Of a DNA stretch of 64,000 bases, positions 52,338 to 62,066 are shown piece after piece; position 1 is the first letter of the stretch, and every line of letters begins with the position of its first letter. Below the pieces are notes generated by a model. The model was not told the DNA's origin and ran no database searches. It saw nothing but the letters and a program-made list of their open reading frames with translations. The stretch spans positions 393,497 to 457,496 of the forward strand of contig NZ_VTTP01000001.1 in NCBI RefSeq assembly GCF_008364845.1. Reading direction: 5' to 3'. The translations under genes and the position numbers were made by a program. This DNA is from Actinotalea subterranea. Its GTDB lineage: Bacteria; Actinomycetota; Actinomycetes; Actinomycetales; Cellulomonadaceae.

Positions 52338-55300
52338 TCACTGCCGCGCGCCTGAGGCGGTGCCGCCCGCCGCCGCACCGGCAGCGGCCGCGACGCTGCC
52401 CTGGAGCACGGCGCCGATGAGCTCCCGGGCCCAGGCGAGCAGCTCCGCGCCGGCGAGCGGTCGTCCGCCGATGCGCGCGGTCGTGGGGAACGGCACGAGC
52501 ACGGTGCGGATCGCCGGCTTGAGGATGGTGCCCGGGTACAGGCGCTTGAGGCGCAGCGTCGCGGACTCGGGGAGCTCGACGGGGGCGAAGCGCACGTACC
52601 GGCCCTGGGCGGTGACGTCGGTGAGCCCGACCTCGCGCGCGAGGTTGCGGAAGCCGGCGACCTCGAACAGGTTGTCGACGGCCGGCGGGACGGGTCCGTA
52701 CCGGTCGACCAGCTCGGCGCGGACGGCGTCGAGCGCCTCACCCGTCGTCGCGTCCGCGATCTTGCGGTACGCCTCGAGGCGCAGGCGCTCGTGCTCGATG
52801 TACTCCTGGGGCACGTGGGCGTCCACCGGGAGCTCGAGCGTGACGTCGGCGGGGCGCTCGTCGGGCTCGCCGCGGAACGCCGCCACCGCCTCGCCGACCA
52901 TCCGCACGTACAGGTCGAACCCGACGCCCGCGATGTGCCCGGACTGCTCGCCGCCCAGCAGGTTGCCGGCCCCGCGGATCTCGAGGTCCTTGAGCGCGAT
53001 CTGCATGCCCGAGCCGAGGTCCGTGTTCGCCGCCATCGTCGTGAGGCGGTCGTGCGCGGTCTCGGTCAGCGGCCGCTCCGGCGGGTACATGAAGTACGCG
53101 TAGGCGCGCTCGCGGCCACGGCCCACACGCCCCCGCAGCTGGTGGAGCTGGGACAGGCCGAGCAGGTCCGCGCGCTCGAGGATCAGCGTGTTGGCGTTGG
53201 AGATGTCGAGGCCCGTCTCGACGATCGTGGTGCAGACGAGGACGTCGAACCGCTTCTCCCAGAAGTCCTGGATGACCCGCTCGAGCTGGTGCTCGCCCAT
53301 CTTCCCGTGGGCCGTCGCGATGCGGGCCTCCGGGACGAGCTCGGCCAGCCGGGCCGCGGCCTTCTCGATCGAGCTCACCTTGTTGTGCACGTAGAAGACC
53401 TGGCCCTCGCGCAGCAGCTCGCGTCGGATGGCCGCGGTGACCTGCTTCTCGTCGTAGGCCCCGACGAACGTGAGGACCGGGTGACGCTCCTCGGGCGGCG
53501 TCGCGAGCGTGGACATCTCCCGGATGCCGGTCACGGCCATCTCCAGGGTCCGCGGGATCGGCGTCGCGCTCATCGCGAGGACGTCCACGTTGGTCCGCAG
53601 CTGCTTGAGCGTCTCCTTGTGCTCGACGCCGAACCGCTGCTCCTCGTCGATGATGACCAGGCCGAGGTCCTTGAACCGCACCTGGCCCGTGATGAGCCTG
53701 TGCGTGCCGATCACGACGTCGACGGAGCCGTCGACGAGGCCCTCGACGACCTCACGCGACTCGGACTCGGACTGGAACCGCGAGAGCGCCTTGACGGTCA
53801 CGGGGAACGCCGCGTAGCGCTCGGCGAACGTATCGAGGTGCTGCTGCACGAGGAGCGTGGTGGGCACGAGGACGGCGACCTGCTTGCCGTCCTGGACCGC
53901 CTTGAAGGCGGCCCGCACCGCGATCTCCGTCTTGCCGTAGCCGACGTCGCCGCACACGAGGCGGTCCATCGGCACCGTCTTCTCCATGTCGGCCTTGACC
54001 TCGTCGATCGTCACGAGCTGGTCGGGCGTCTCGACGTACGCGAAGGCGTCCTCGAGCTCGGCCTGCCAGGGCGTGTCCGGGCCGAACGCGTGGCCCTGGG
54101 TCGCCATGCGCGCCGAGTAGAGCCGGATGAGCTCGCCGGCGATCTCCTTGATCGCCTTGCGCGCACGGCCCTTGGTCTTGGCCCAGTCCGAGCCGCCCAT
54201 CCGGTTGAGGGTCGGCGACTCGCCGCCGACGTACTTGGTCACCTGGTCCAGCTGGTCGGACGGCACGTAGAGGCGGTCGCCCGGCTGGCCCCGCTTCGAC
54301 GCCGCGTACTCGATGACGAGGTACTCGCGGGTGCCCGCCGTCGGGCCTGTCCCGATGGTCCGCCGCACGAGCTCGACGAACCGGCCGACGCCGTGCTGCT
54401 CGTGCACCACGAAGTCGCCGGCACGCAGGGCGAGCGGGTCGACGACGTTGCGGCGGCGCGACGGCATCGAGCGCATGTCCTTCGTGGACGTGCCCGCGCG
54501 CCCCGTGAGGTCCTGCTCGCTGAACACCGCGAGCCGGAGCTCGGGCGCGACGAAGCCCCGCCCGCCGGACGCGGGCGTCACGAGCACGACCCCGCCCTCG
54601 GGCTCGGCCGGCACCTCGGCGACGAGCCGGGCGGGCACGTCGAAGCCGGAGAGCTGCTCGACCATGCGCTGCGCCGGGCCGTGGCCCTCGGTCGTCAGGA
54701 CCAGCCGCCAGCCGTCCCGCTGGAGGTCGCGCAGGTCCGCCACGGCGGCCGGGACGTCGCCGTGGTACCCGCGCACGTCTCGCGCGGCGACGACGAGGCT
54801 CGCCCCACCCGCGGCGTCGGCGTCCCGCTGGCCGTCGTCCCCGGATCCCTCGACCCCGCCGGGCCCGTCCGCCTGGCGACCCGTGCCAGCCTCGCCGTCG
54901 AGCGTGAAGCTGCTCAGGGTCCACCAGCCCAGGTCGCGCTCCAGGGCGAGCTCACGGGTCTGCGCGTAGCTCGCGAACGACGCGGCCCGCAGGTCGATCG
55001 GCGTGCTCCCGCCCGCGGCGGCAGCCGTCCACGCGGCGTCCAGGAACTCCTGGGACGTCGCGAGGAGGTCGTGCGCCCGGCGTCGGACCCGCTCCGGGTC
55101 GGCGACGGTGACGAGCGTGTGCCCGGGCAGGAGGTCGAGGACCGGGACCATGCGGTCCACGAGCACGGGGGCGAGCGACTCCATGCCCTCGACGGCGATG
55201 CCCTCCGCGAGCTTCTCGAGCATCTCCGCGGCACCCGGCAGCTGCTCGGCGAGGGCCGCGGCCCGGGCGCGCACCGGGGCCGTCAGCAGGATCTCGCGGC

Positions 55301-56033
55301 ACGGCGGCGCCCACACGCCCTCCGGCGCGATCTCGAGGCTCCGCTGGTCGGCCACCGAGAACCAGCGGATCTCCTCGACCGTGTCCCCCCACAGCTCGAT
55401 GCGCAGCGGGTGGTCGTCGGTGGGCGGGAAGACGTCGAGGATCCCGCCGCGGACGGCGAACTCCCCGCGTCGCTCCACCATGTCGACGCGCGTGTACGCG
55501 GCCGCCGCGAGACGCTCCGCGACGTCCCCCAGGTCCACCTGGTCACCCGCGTGCAGGGCGACCGGAACGAGCTCCCCGAGGCCGTCGACGACGGGCTGGA
55601 GCAGCGCGCGCACGGGCGCGACGAGGACGCGGATGCGACCCGACTGCCCGGCGTCGTCGGTCGGGTGGGCGAGGCGGCGGAACACGGCGAGCCGGCGAGC
55701 CACGGTGTCGCTGCGCGGCGAGAGGCGCTCGTGCGGAAGGGTCTCCCAGGCGGGCAGCACCGCGACGTCGTCGGACGGCAGGTAGCAGCGCAGCGCTGCC
55801 GCGGTCTCGTCGGCGTCACGCCCCGTCGCGGTCACGACGACCACCGGTGCGGGGGCCGCGGCGTCGCCCGCCGTCGCGACGGCCTGGCTCAGGGCAGCCA
55901 CGAGCGGCGCCCGCACGCCTGCCGGGGACACCACGTCGACCTGTCCTCGCCCCGCACGGGTGCGCGCGAGCTCGACGGCCTCGGCGGCCGCCGGGTCGGT
56001 GAGGAGGACGGGCAGGATGCCGGTGAGGTTCAT
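52338..56033 (-). CDS. mfd: Transcription-repair coupling factor Mfd
   Basis: 1231 residues. Frees RNA polymerase stalled at DNA lesions and recruits UvrA. Order: UvrB-like N-terminal module (about 1-400), an inserted disordered stretch with [11 protein letters not shown] near 410, RNA polymerase-interacting CarD-like domain ([17 protein letters not shown], about 520), superfamily 2 translocase with Walker [16 protein letters not shown] near 690, DEEQ box [23 protein letters not shown] near 965, and a C-terminal TRCF domain. ATG at 56033 begins the conserved [10 protein letters not shown]; upstream in-frame codons are Pro/Arg-rich. A TAGACT -10 at 56151-56146 is a promoter candidate. Confidence 0.96.
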   Translation of the reverse strand: MNLTGILPVLLTDPAAAEAVELARTRAGRGQVDVVSPAGVRAPLVAALSQAVATAGDAAAPAPVVVVTATGRDADETAAALRCYLPSDDVAVLPAWETLPHERLSPRSDTVARRLAVFRRLAHPTDDAGQSGRIRVLVAPVRALLQPVVDGLGELVPVALHAGDQVDLGDVAERLAAAAYTRVDMVERRGEFAVRGGILDVFPPTDDHPLRIELWGDTVEEIRWFSVADQRSLEIAPEGVWAPPCREILLTAPVRARAAALAEQLPGAAEMLEKLAEGIAVEGMESLAPVLVDRMVPVLDLLPGHTLVTVADPERVRRRAHDLLATSQEFLDAAWTAAAAGGSTPIDLRAASFASYAQTRELALERDLGWWTLSSFTLDGEAGTGRQADGPGGVEGSGDDGQRDADAAGGASLVVAARDVRGYHGDVPAAVADLRDLQRDGWRLVLTTEGHGPAQRMVEQLSGFDVPARLVAEVPAEPEGGVVLVTPASGGRGFVAPELRLAVFSEQDLTGRAGTSTKDMRSMPSRRRNVVDPLALRAGDFVVHEQHGVGRFVELVRRTIGTGPTAGTREYLVIEYAASKRGQPGDRLYVPSDQLDQVTKYVGGESPTLNRMGGSDWAKTKGRARKAIKEIAGELIRLYSARMATQGHAFGPDTPWQAELEDAFAYVETPDQLVTIDEVKADMEKTVPMDRLVCGDVGYGKTEIAVRAAFKAVQDGKQVAVLVPTTLLVQQHLDTFAERYAAFPVTVKALSRFQSESESREVVEGLVDGSVDVVIGTHRLITGQVRFKDLGLVIIDEEQRFGVEHKETLKQLRTNVDVLAMSATPIPRTLEMAVTGIREMSTLATPPEERHPVLTFVGAYDEKQVTAAIRRELLREGQVFYVHNKVSSIEKAAARLAELVPEARIATAHGKMGEHQLERVIQDFWEKRFDVLVCTTIVETGLDISNANTLILERADLLGLSQLHQLRGRVGRGRERAYAYFMYPPERPLTETAHDRLTTMAANTDLGSGMQIALKDLEIRGAGNLLGGEQSGHIAGVGFDLYVRMVGEAVAAFRGEPDERPADVTLELPVDAHVPQEYIEHERLRLEAYRKIADATTGEALDAVRAELVDRYGPVPPAVDNLFEVAGFRNLAREVGLTDVTAQGRYVRFAPVELPESATLRLKRLYPGTILKPAIRTVLVPFPTTARIGGRPLAGAELLAWARELIGAVLQGSVAAAAGAAAGGTASGARQ

Positions 56034-56267
56034 GGGTCCAGATCCGTGAGCGCGGGACGGGGTCGGACGTGCCGGCACCGGGGCCTGGTGCCAGGCGGCG
56101 GGCAGCACGACGAGCCCCGTTCCAGCGAGGAGCGGGGGTGGTACGAGTCTACGAGGCACCTGCGACACCGCTCGGCGGCGCAGATGCGTCGGCCGCCCGG
56201 AGCGCAGCCGCGTGGGTCGCCCGAGGGCGCGGCGCCACGCCGCCCGGCCCGGCGCGGCCGCGCACGC

Positions 56268-56723
56268 TCAGCGGTGCGCGCGCGCCTCCGCGGCAGGCTC
56301 CGGGGCGCCGTCGAGCACCGCGAGCGCACGGCGCAGGGCCGTGCTCGAGGTGTGCACCGTGTACGGGAAGTACACGACGTCGACGCCGACCGAGGCGAAG
56401 TCCCGCTCGAGGCGCTCGCCCTTCGGTGTGCCGCGCCAGTCGTCGCCCTTGAAGATCACGTCGAAGCGGACCGACTCCCACGTGACGAGCTTGTCCGGCT
56501 GCGTCTCCGCGACGACCTCGTCCACGAAGGAGATGTGCCGGACGATCTCCATGCGCTCCTCGAGCGGGATGACCGGACGGCGGCCCTTGGTCACCTCGAG
56601 CACCTCGTCGGCCACGACGCCCGCGATCAGGTGGTCGCAGTGCGTCCTCGCCTGGCGCAGCAGGTTCAGGTGCCCGACGTGGAACAGGTCGTACGCGCCG
56701 GGCGCGTAGCCGATGCGGGTCAT
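56268..56723 (-). CDS. TagD-like cytidylyl/nucleotidyltransferase
   Basis: 151 residues. Nucleotidyltransferase of the HxGH class: GAYDLFHVGHLNLL with His15 and His18, FKGDDWRGTPKGE (substrate loop) and HTSSTALRRAL in the place of the ISTT-like nucleotide motif. The closest common annotation is glycerol-3-phosphate cytidylyltransferase, which makes CDP-glycerol for teichoic-type polymers; ADP-sugar or other alcohol phosphates are alternatives. ATG at 56723 follows CAGGAGG. It opens the envelope-glycan region and is divergent from gtrA. The C-terminus is Ala/Glu-rich. Confidence 0.85.
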   Translation of the reverse strand: MTRIGYAPGAYDLFHVGHLNLLRQARTHCDHLIAGVVADEVLEVTKGRRPVIPLEERMEIVRHISFVDEVVAETQPDKLVTWESVRFDVIFKGDDWRGTPKGERLERDFASVGVDVVYFPYTVHTSSTALRRALAVLDGAPEPAAEARAHR

Positions 56724-56867
56724 GGGGCCTCCTGGTGCCGGACGACGGAGCCGGCGACGGCGACGGCATGCGGGTTTCGTCCAGGCTAGGGGAAGTCGGG
56801 ACGAACCGGACACATCCGGACGGGTGAAACCTTCCGGGCATACCTGACGAACCGCCCTGCGGGCGCC

Positions 56868-56873
56868 TACGCT
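56868..56873 (+). promoter_or_regulatory. -10 element (TACGCT) for leaderless gtrA
   Basis: TACGCT followed by six bases and the ATG at 56880, with no ribosome site. GGTGAAACC at 56823 may be part of a further upstream element. Confidence 0.5.
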
Positions 56874-56879
56874 TCACCC

Positions 56880-57353
56880 ATGGCAGCCACGACCGACGCG
56901 AGCGTCGCACCACTTCCCGTCGCGTTCCGCACGCGCGTGACCAGCCGCGTGGCCGAGCTCGCACGCTTCGGCTCCGTCGGCGCCGTCGCGTACGTCGTCG
57001 ACGTCGGCATCTTCAACCTCCTGCGGTTCGGCCCGGGAGAGCTGCTCGCCGAGAAGCCGATCACGGCGCGCATCGTCGCAGCGGCGATCGCGACCATGGT
57101 CGCGTGGGTCGGCAACCGGTACTGGACCTTCTCGTCCCAGCGCACCGCGACGCCCGCGCGTGAGCTGCTGGCCTTCGCCGTCATCAACGTCGTCGGCATG
57201 GGCGCCTCGGTCGCGTGCCTCTTCGTCTCGCACTACGTCCTGGGCCTGACGTCCGCCCTCGCGGACAACATCTCCGCGAACGTCGTGGGCGTCGCCGTCG
57301 GCACGGCGATCCGGTACCTCAGCTACCGCAAGCTCGTCTTCACCGGTCACTGA
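56880..57353 (+). CDS. GtrA-family membrane protein
   Basis: 157 residues with four membrane helices. GtrA marks: RFGSVGAVAYVVDVGIFNLL, VAWVGNRYWTFSS, and the C-terminal RYLSYRKLVF. GtrA proteins are thought to flip lipid-linked sugars such as polyprenyl-phosphate-glucose or to support arabinogalactan assembly. The polyprenol-phosphate mannose synthase encoded convergently could make its substrate. The stop codon falls inside the first unit of an 18-bp tandem repeat. Confidence 0.9.
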   Translation: MAATTDASVAPLPVAFRTRVTSRVAELARFGSVGAVAYVVDVGIFNLLRFGPGELLAEKPITARIVAAAIATMVAWVGNRYWTFSSQRTATPARELLAFAVINVVGMGASVACLFVSHYVLGLTSALADNISANVVGVAVGTAIRYLSYRKLVFTGH

Positions 57354-57425
57354 GGCCCCACCGGTCACTGAGGCCTCACTCGTCGCCGAGGCCCCGCCGG
57401 TCGCCGAGGCCCCGCCGGTCGCCGC
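57343..57425. repeat. 18-bp tandem repeat at the 3' end of gtrA
   Basis: Units starting at 57343, 57361, 57379, 57397 and 57415; the consensus begins CCGGTCACTGAGGCC, drifting to CCGGTCGCCGAGGCC. The gtrA TGA is in the first unit and is repeated in the second. The array continues into the gap before the mannosyltransferase gene. Confidence 0.8.
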
Positions 57426-57464
57426 GGCGGCCGGCGGACCGCTGCCGCCGACCGCGGACCGGCC

Positions 57465-58268
57465 TCAGACCGCGGACCGGCTCGCGGCCGTGACCCGGCT
57501 GCCCTTGGCCCGGCGGCCAAACACCCGCGCGAGGCCCCAGAGCGTGACCCGGAGCATGGCCTCCTTGACGATGGCCTGGCTCATCTTCGACTCGCCCGCC
57601 TCACGCTCGACGAACGTGATGGGCACCTCGACGACGCGACGCCCGTGCGCGACGGCGCGGCGCACCAGGTCGATCTGGAAGCAGTAGCCCTGGCTCTCGA
57701 CGCCGTCCAGGACGAGCTCCTTGAGGACCCCCGCCCGGTAGACGCGGAACCCGCCCGTGATGTCGCGCACCCGCAGGCCGAGCGCGACACGCGAGTAGAT
57801 GCTGCCGCCGCGGGACAGCAGGCGCCGGTGCCACGGCCAGTTGACGACCGAGCCGCCCGGGACCCAGCGGGAGCCGAGCACGAGGTCGGCACCGGGGACC
57901 GTCAGGGCCCGCAGCAGGTCGGGGAGCTGCTCCGGCTGGTGCGACCCGTCCGCGTCCATCTCCACGACCGCGTCGTACCCGTGGTCGAACGCCCAGGCGA
58001 AGCCTGCGAGGTACGCGGCACCGAGCCCCGCCTTCGCGGTCCGGTGCATGACGTGGACCTGGGGGTCCTGCGCCGCCATGCGGTCGGCCTCGTCCCCCGT
58101 GCCGTCGGGCGACCCGTCGTCGACCACGAGGACGTCCGCCGACGGGACGCTCACACGGACCCGGCCGACCACGGGCCGCAGGTTGTCGATCTCGTTGTAG
58201 GTCGGGACGACGACGAGGACCCGGCTCACCTCGGTCCAGTCCGCGCGCGCCGTGGTGTCGTGCTTCAT
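57465..58268 (-). CDS. ppm1: Polyprenol monophosphomannose synthase (DPM1-like GT2)
   Basis: 267 residues, catalytic domain only, without the apolipoprotein N-acyltransferase fusion seen in mycobacteria. Transfers mannose from GDP-mannose to polyprenol phosphate on the cytosolic face. GT2 motifs: VVVPTYNEIDNLRPVV, VVDDGSPDGT, EMDADGSHQPEQLP (metal-binding DAD) and DITGGFRVYR, typical of DPM1. ATG overlaps the acyltransferase stop in ATGA. The product feeds lipoglycan or protein O-mannosylation. The basic tail ends VTAASRSAV. Confidence 0.9.
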   Translation of the reverse strand: MKHDTTARADWTEVSRVLVVVPTYNEIDNLRPVVGRVRVSVPSADVLVVDDGSPDGTGDEADRMAAQDPQVHVMHRTAKAGLGAAYLAGFAWAFDHGYDAVVEMDADGSHQPEQLPDLLRALTVPGADLVLGSRWVPGGSVVNWPWHRRLLSRGGSIYSRVALGLRVRDITGGFRVYRAGVLKELVLDGVESQGYCFQIDLVRRAVAHGRRVVEVPITFVEREAGESKMSQAIVKEAMLRVTLWGLARVFGRRAKGSRVTAASRSAV

Positions 58269-59467
58269 GGGAGCTCCCCTCCGGAGGCCGCGACGGGCCC
58301 GTTGAGACGTGCTGCGTTCGGCGCCTGCATGGTGCCGGTGGGACGGGCCTCGGACGCGGTCTCGCGGGACGAGGTGGGACGGCGGGCGCCGGACAGGGCG
58401 TCGGACCAGGCGGTGGGCAGCGCGAAGAGCCACCCGAGGTGCACGCGCCCGGCGAGGGCACGGACGGGCAGGCTCAGGGCGATGAGGAGCGCAGTGACCA
58501 CGAGCGGGTAGAGCGCCGCGCCGGCGGGGTTCGCCAGCAGCGCGCGCAGGGCCGGGCGCAGGGGGCCCACGACGAGGACCGTCAGCAGCGCGATCCACAG
58601 GGGGTGCAGCACGTACACGGCGAGGGTCTGCCGGCCCAGCGCGACACCGAGCCTTCGCACGGGGGCCCAGCGAACCGCGAGCACGACCGCCAGCACCATG
58701 AGCACCATGAACGCGAGACCGCGGGGGACGAAGACGAGGGCGTCGGCCGCACGGCCGTGCGTGAAGCGGCCGAGGCCCGTGACCCCGACGGCGACGACGG
58801 CGGCGGCCACGAGCCACACCGCGTGGGCGCGCTCGGCCAGGCGCCGCAGCACGGTCGCGCCGTAGACGCCGAACGCGAAGAACACGAAGAGCTCGGGGAC
58901 CTTGTTCCACAGCTGGTCGGGGAAGCTCTGGCCGTGGACGAGCGTGGAGAGCACGGTCAGCACCGTCAGCACGACCCAGGCGGGGACGCGTCGCACGAGC
59001 GTCAGCAGGACCGTGTAGACCGCGAGCGCGAGCAGGTACCACAGCGTCGTGGCGGGTACGACGAGCTGCGCGAGGACCTCGACCGGCCCATCCACGCGGT
59101 GCGGCAGGTACGCCTGCGTGACGACCGCGTAGAACGCGGCGTAGACGAGCAGCCACACCACGTACAGGTAGTAGTTGGCGGCCGCCTTGGCGAGCGTTCC
59201 GTGGACCAGCGGGCCCGTGCGGATGCGGCGCGCCATCACGAGGCCCGACACCGCGAGGAGCACGGGCATGCGCACGCTGCCGAGGATCGAGTTGACCGTC
59301 CCCCAGAAGGGGACCTCGACGCCGTCGAGGTCGGCGATCGCTGGTGCGTAGCTCCACAGGATCACGTGGAAGAGCACGACGGCCGCGACGGAGTACCCGC
59401 GGGTGGCGTCGACCCAGTCGAGCCGGGCCGTCCCGCGCGCGTGCCCCGTCATGCCCCGCTCGCCCAT
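58265..59467 (-). CDS. Acyltransferase 3 family membrane protein
   Basis: 400 residues with about ten helices. Acyltransferase-3 signatures: RLDWVDATRGYSVAAVVLFHV (shown by its first half RLDWVDATRGYS) with the conserved His in FHV, then RMPVLLAVSGLVMARRI. Such enzymes O-acylate sugars of surface polysaccharides or lipids. Two Met are possible at 59467 and 59452; the first has a GAGACT element seven bases upstream, the second a GAGCGGGG ribosome site. The C-terminal cytosolic tail is Ser/Thr/Pro-rich. Operon with the mannose synthase. Confidence 0.87.
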   Translation of the reverse strand: MGERGMTGHARGTARLDWVDATRGYSVAAVVLFHVILWSYAPAIADLDGVEVPFWGTVNSILGSVRMPVLLAVSGLVMARRIRTGPLVHGTLAKAAANYYLYVVWLLVYAAFYAVVTQAYLPHRVDGPVEVLAQLVVPATTLWYLLALAVYTVLLTLVRRVPAWVVLTVLTVLSTLVHGQSFPDQLWNKVPELFVFFAFGVYGATVLRRLAERAHAVWLVAAAVVAVGVTGLGRFTHGRAADALVFVPRGLAFMVLMVLAVVLAVRWAPVRRLGVALGRQTLAVYVLHPLWIALLTVLVVGPLRPALRALLANPAGAALYPLVVTALLIALSLPVRALAGRVHLGWLFALPTAWSDALSGARRPTSSRETASEARPTGTMQAPNAARLNGPVAASGGELP

Positions 59468-59549
59468 GCGTGCCAGTCTCCCCGTCCGGGACCGGGCGGA
59501 TCAACACGGTTCGGACAAATCACCCACCTGGCCCCCGGGGCCCGGCTGC

Positions 59550-60611
59550 TCATGCGCCCCGCCCCCCGAAGAACCAGCGTGGCGGCGCGTAGAGGAACCC
59601 GGCGCCGTGCCGCTGCGCGACGTCACGCAGCCGCAGGGCCGCCCAGATCGCGAGCGCGCCCACCACGGGCGGCAGGAGCCAGCCGACGACGGGCCCCGCG
59701 AGCGGCACGGTGTAGTGCAGCGCGACCGAGGTCAGCACGATCAGCGGCGTGTGCGCGAGGTAGATCGGCAGCGTGTGGGAGCCGACGTGCCGCAGGACCG
59801 CGACGCCCGAGAGGGCGCGCGCGAGCGCGATGCCGGCCAGGACCCCGAGCACGCAGTTGACGAGGTAGAGCCCCGGCACGTCCCGCAGGCCGAGGAGCCA
59901 CAACGTGAGCGACACGCCTGCCCAGGCGACGGTGACGGCGGCAAGGAGACCCGTGCGCGGTGTGCGCCCGAGGCGCATGACCACGTCGCGCCCGTACATG
60001 CCGGCGAGGAAGAACACGTAGTACTTGACCGACCCGCTCCACCCGACGCTCGCGGTCTCCCAGCCGCTGAGCGCGAACGCCGCGCCGACGAGGGCGACCG
60101 CGACCTGGACCACGGGCGGCACCTTCGCCGTCGCCTTGGCGACCACGAAGAACAGAGCCAGGGCCCAGATGAACCACAGCTCGAGCCGCGGCATCACGGG
60201 CGAGAGGAGGAACGGGACGACGATCGTGCCGAGGGACCCCTCACCCTTCATGCGGACGCCGACGGCGAAGGCCGTCGAGCCGACCAGGCCCCAGACGAGG
60301 AACACCCATCCGTAGAGCCGCACCTTGACGTCGAGGAGGCGACGCCACGACCCACGGACCCACTTGGCGGCGAACAGGCCCGAGAGCGTGAAGAACAGGG
60401 GCATGCGCAGGGAGGAGACCACGGTGTTGAGCTCGACCCAGCCCGAGGTCTGCGCGCCCGCGGCCAGCAGCCAGTTCGCGGCGTGGAACAGGACGACCAT
60501 GACGATCGCGATGCCCCGGCCTGCGTCGATCCAGTCGAGCCGCTCCTTGGCACCCGCCGCGCCGCCGGGTGCCGTCCGGGGGCCCGGGGCCCCGACCGGC
60601 TCGCCGCGCAC
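59550..60611 (-). CDS. Acyltransferase 3 family membrane protein (second copy)
   Basis: 353 residues, about ten helices. RLDWIDAGRGIAIVMVVLFHA at the start of the core (RLDWIDAGRG, His in LFHA) and SSLRMPLFFTLSGLFAAKWV match the family. GTG at 60611 is chosen because TACGAT lies six bases upstream; other in-frame starts further upstream precede this promoter. A modest similarity in motif order to the neighbouring acyltransferase suggests old duplication or parallel recruitment. Ends in a Pro/Arg/Gly tail. Confidence 0.87.
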   Translation of the reverse strand: MRGEPVGAPGPRTAPGGAAGAKERLDWIDAGRGIAIVMVVLFHAANWLLAAGAQTSGWVELNTVVSSLRMPLFFTLSGLFAAKWVRGSWRRLLDVKVRLYGWVFLVWGLVGSTAFAVGVRMKGEGSLGTIVVPFLLSPVMPRLELWFIWALALFFVVAKATAKVPPVVQVAVALVGAAFALSGWETASVGWSGSVKYYVFFLAGMYGRDVVMRLGRTPRTGLLAAVTVAWAGVSLTLWLLGLRDVPGLYLVNCVLGVLAGIALARALSGVAVLRHVGSHTLPIYLAHTPLIVLTSVALHYTVPLAGPVVGWLLPPVVGALAIWAALRLRDVAQRHGAGFLYAPPRWFFGGRGA

Positions 60612-60617
60612 CGTCCC

Positions 60618-60623
60618 ATCGTA
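60618..60623 (-). promoter_or_regulatory. -10 element (TACGAT) for leaderless acyltransferase transcript
   Basis: TACGAT on the minus strand, six bases before GTG at 60611, no Shine-Dalgarno sequence. This decides the start. Confidence 0.5.
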
Positions 60624-60709
60624 GGCAGCCACCCGGGAACCCACGGCGAGCGTGTCCCGGGCCGACGCCGACGCCCGGCCGGGCCCGTTCGCAGCGGCAC
60701 CGACCTGGC

Positions 60710-60715
60710 TAGACT
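60710..60715 (+). promoter_or_regulatory. -10 element (TAGACT) for the polymerase/ligase-like gene
   Basis: TAGACT with a possible -35 TTCGCA 16 bases upstream (60688-60693). Leader of about 55 bases with GAGGTGAG before the ATG at 60774. Confidence 0.45.
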
Positions 60716-60773
60716 CGGCGGACCGACGAGGCCGGGCCGGACCGACCCGACCAGGTTCCTGACGAGGTGAGCG

Positions 60774-62066
60774 ATGCCCGGGACGCGCACGGGAGCCGTC
60801 GCGCGTCGGCACCCGCTCCGCCCCACGCTCCTCGAGGTCCGGGTCTCCCCCGCGGCGGTCGTCGCCGCCCTCGCGGTCGTCCTCACCGCGGTGCGGTTCG
60901 AGGTCCACCTGAGCATCACCCTGGGGACGCTCCTGGGCGTCGCGCTCGCGCCGGTCTGGATCGGCTCGCTGCGCCGGTTCCGTGGCGCGAGCCTCCTGAT
61001 GGGCCTGGGGGCGGCCGCGCTCGTCGCCGGGGTGTGGTTGACCGAGGTCTCGGCCGCCGACCGCCGGACGTCCGACCGGCTCCTGCTCGTCTCGGTGGTC
61101 CTCGTCCTGAACCTGCTCGTGGGTACCGGGGTGCTGCTGTGGGCCCGCACCCTGCTCCCCGACGCGCTCGTCGCGGTGCTCTACGGCGTCGGCATGCTGG
61201 CCGGCATCTCGGGCGAGGGCCGGTTCGCCGAGAACCCGTGGCGCTTCGGCTTCTCGGTCCCGCTGACCGTCCTCCTGCTCGGGCTCACGTGGTACCTGCG
61301 CCGCAAGTGGCTGGGCGTCGCCGCGGCCCTCGCCCTCGGAGCGGTCTCCGCGCTCAACGACGGCCGTTCCACGTTCGCGATGCTCGTGCTGACCGCGGTG
61401 CTCGTCGCGTGGCGCGCCGGCCCCCGGCCCACCAGCGGGCGCCGTCGGTCGACGTTGCGGTCCATGAGCCTCGTGCTGGCGCTCGGGTTCGCCGTGTACA
61501 ACCTCGGGCAGGGCCTCATCCTGGACGGCTACCTCGGCGAGTCGACGCAGCAGCGCACCGCGGCCCAGATGGCCACGAGCGGCTCCCTCATCCTCGGCGC
61601 CCGACCCGAGCTCGGCGCGACGTCCGCGCTCGTGCAGGCCCGCCCGCAGGGTTACGGTGCCGGCACCCTGCCGTCCGCCCAGGACGTCACCCTCGCGAAG
61701 GCCGGCATGGCGGACCTCGGCTACGACCCGAACAACGGGTACGTCGAGAACTACATGTTCGGCTCGGGCTTCGAGCTGCACTCGATGCTCGGGGACCTGT
61801 GGGCGGGCTACGGGCTCGTCGGGGTGGCGCTGTGCGCGCTCATGGCGTGGCAGGTCGGCCGTCACTTCGCCGACTCCGTGGGCAGCCGCAGCCTCAACGC
61901 GCTCATGACCTTCCTCGTCATCCGTACCGCCTGGAACCTTCTGTTCAGCCCCCTCAACAGCTCGGTGACCCTCATGGTCCTCACGCTGGGGTTGGCCCTG
62001 GCCGTCTACGACCCCGTGCGCAGCAGCCGACGGGCCGGCGCCGACGTACGCGCGTACTCGGCGTAG
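60774..62066 (+). CDS. O-antigen ligase/polymerase-like membrane protein
   Basis: 430 residues, about eleven predicted helices with one large extracytoplasmic loop (about 255-345, TQQRTAAQMATSGSLILGARPE, NGYVENYMFGSG) before the last three helices. This layout is typical of Wzy/WaaL-type polymerases and ligases, and the loop holds the conserved Arg and aromatic residues usual there (GARPE, HSMLGDLWAGYGLVG). It would join or polymerise glycan units outside the membrane. Low sequence conservation in this family limits certainty. Its 3' end overlaps the GT2 gene on the other strand by 61 bases. Confidence 0.78.
   Translation: MPGTRTGAVARRHPLRPTLLEVRVSPAAVVAALAVVLTAVRFEVHLSITLGTLLGVALAPVWIGSLRRFRGASLLMGLGAAALVAGVWLTEVSAADRRTSDRLLLVSVVLVLNLLVGTGVLLWARTLLPDALVAVLYGVGMLAGISGEGRFAENPWRFGFSVPLTVLLLGLTWYLRRKWLGVAAALALGAVSALNDGRSTFAMLVLTAVLVAWRAGPRPTSGRRRSTLRSMSLVLALGFAVYNLGQGLILDGYLGESTQQRTAAQMATSGSLILGARPELGATSALVQARPQGYGAGTLPSAQDVTLAKAGMADLGYDPNNGYVENYMFGSGFELHSMLGDLWAGYGLVGVALCALMAWQVGRHFADSVGSRSLNALMTFLVIRTAWNLLFSPLNSSVTLMVLTLGLALAVYDPVRSSRRAGADVRAYSA

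Noticed and set aside
52791..56789. A 1332-codon open frame on the plus strand opposite mfd
   Set aside because: It is the antisense shadow of mfd, caused by GC-rich third positions lacking stops. Composition is His/Arg/Asp/Gly-rich without any family motif, while mfd has all its motifs.
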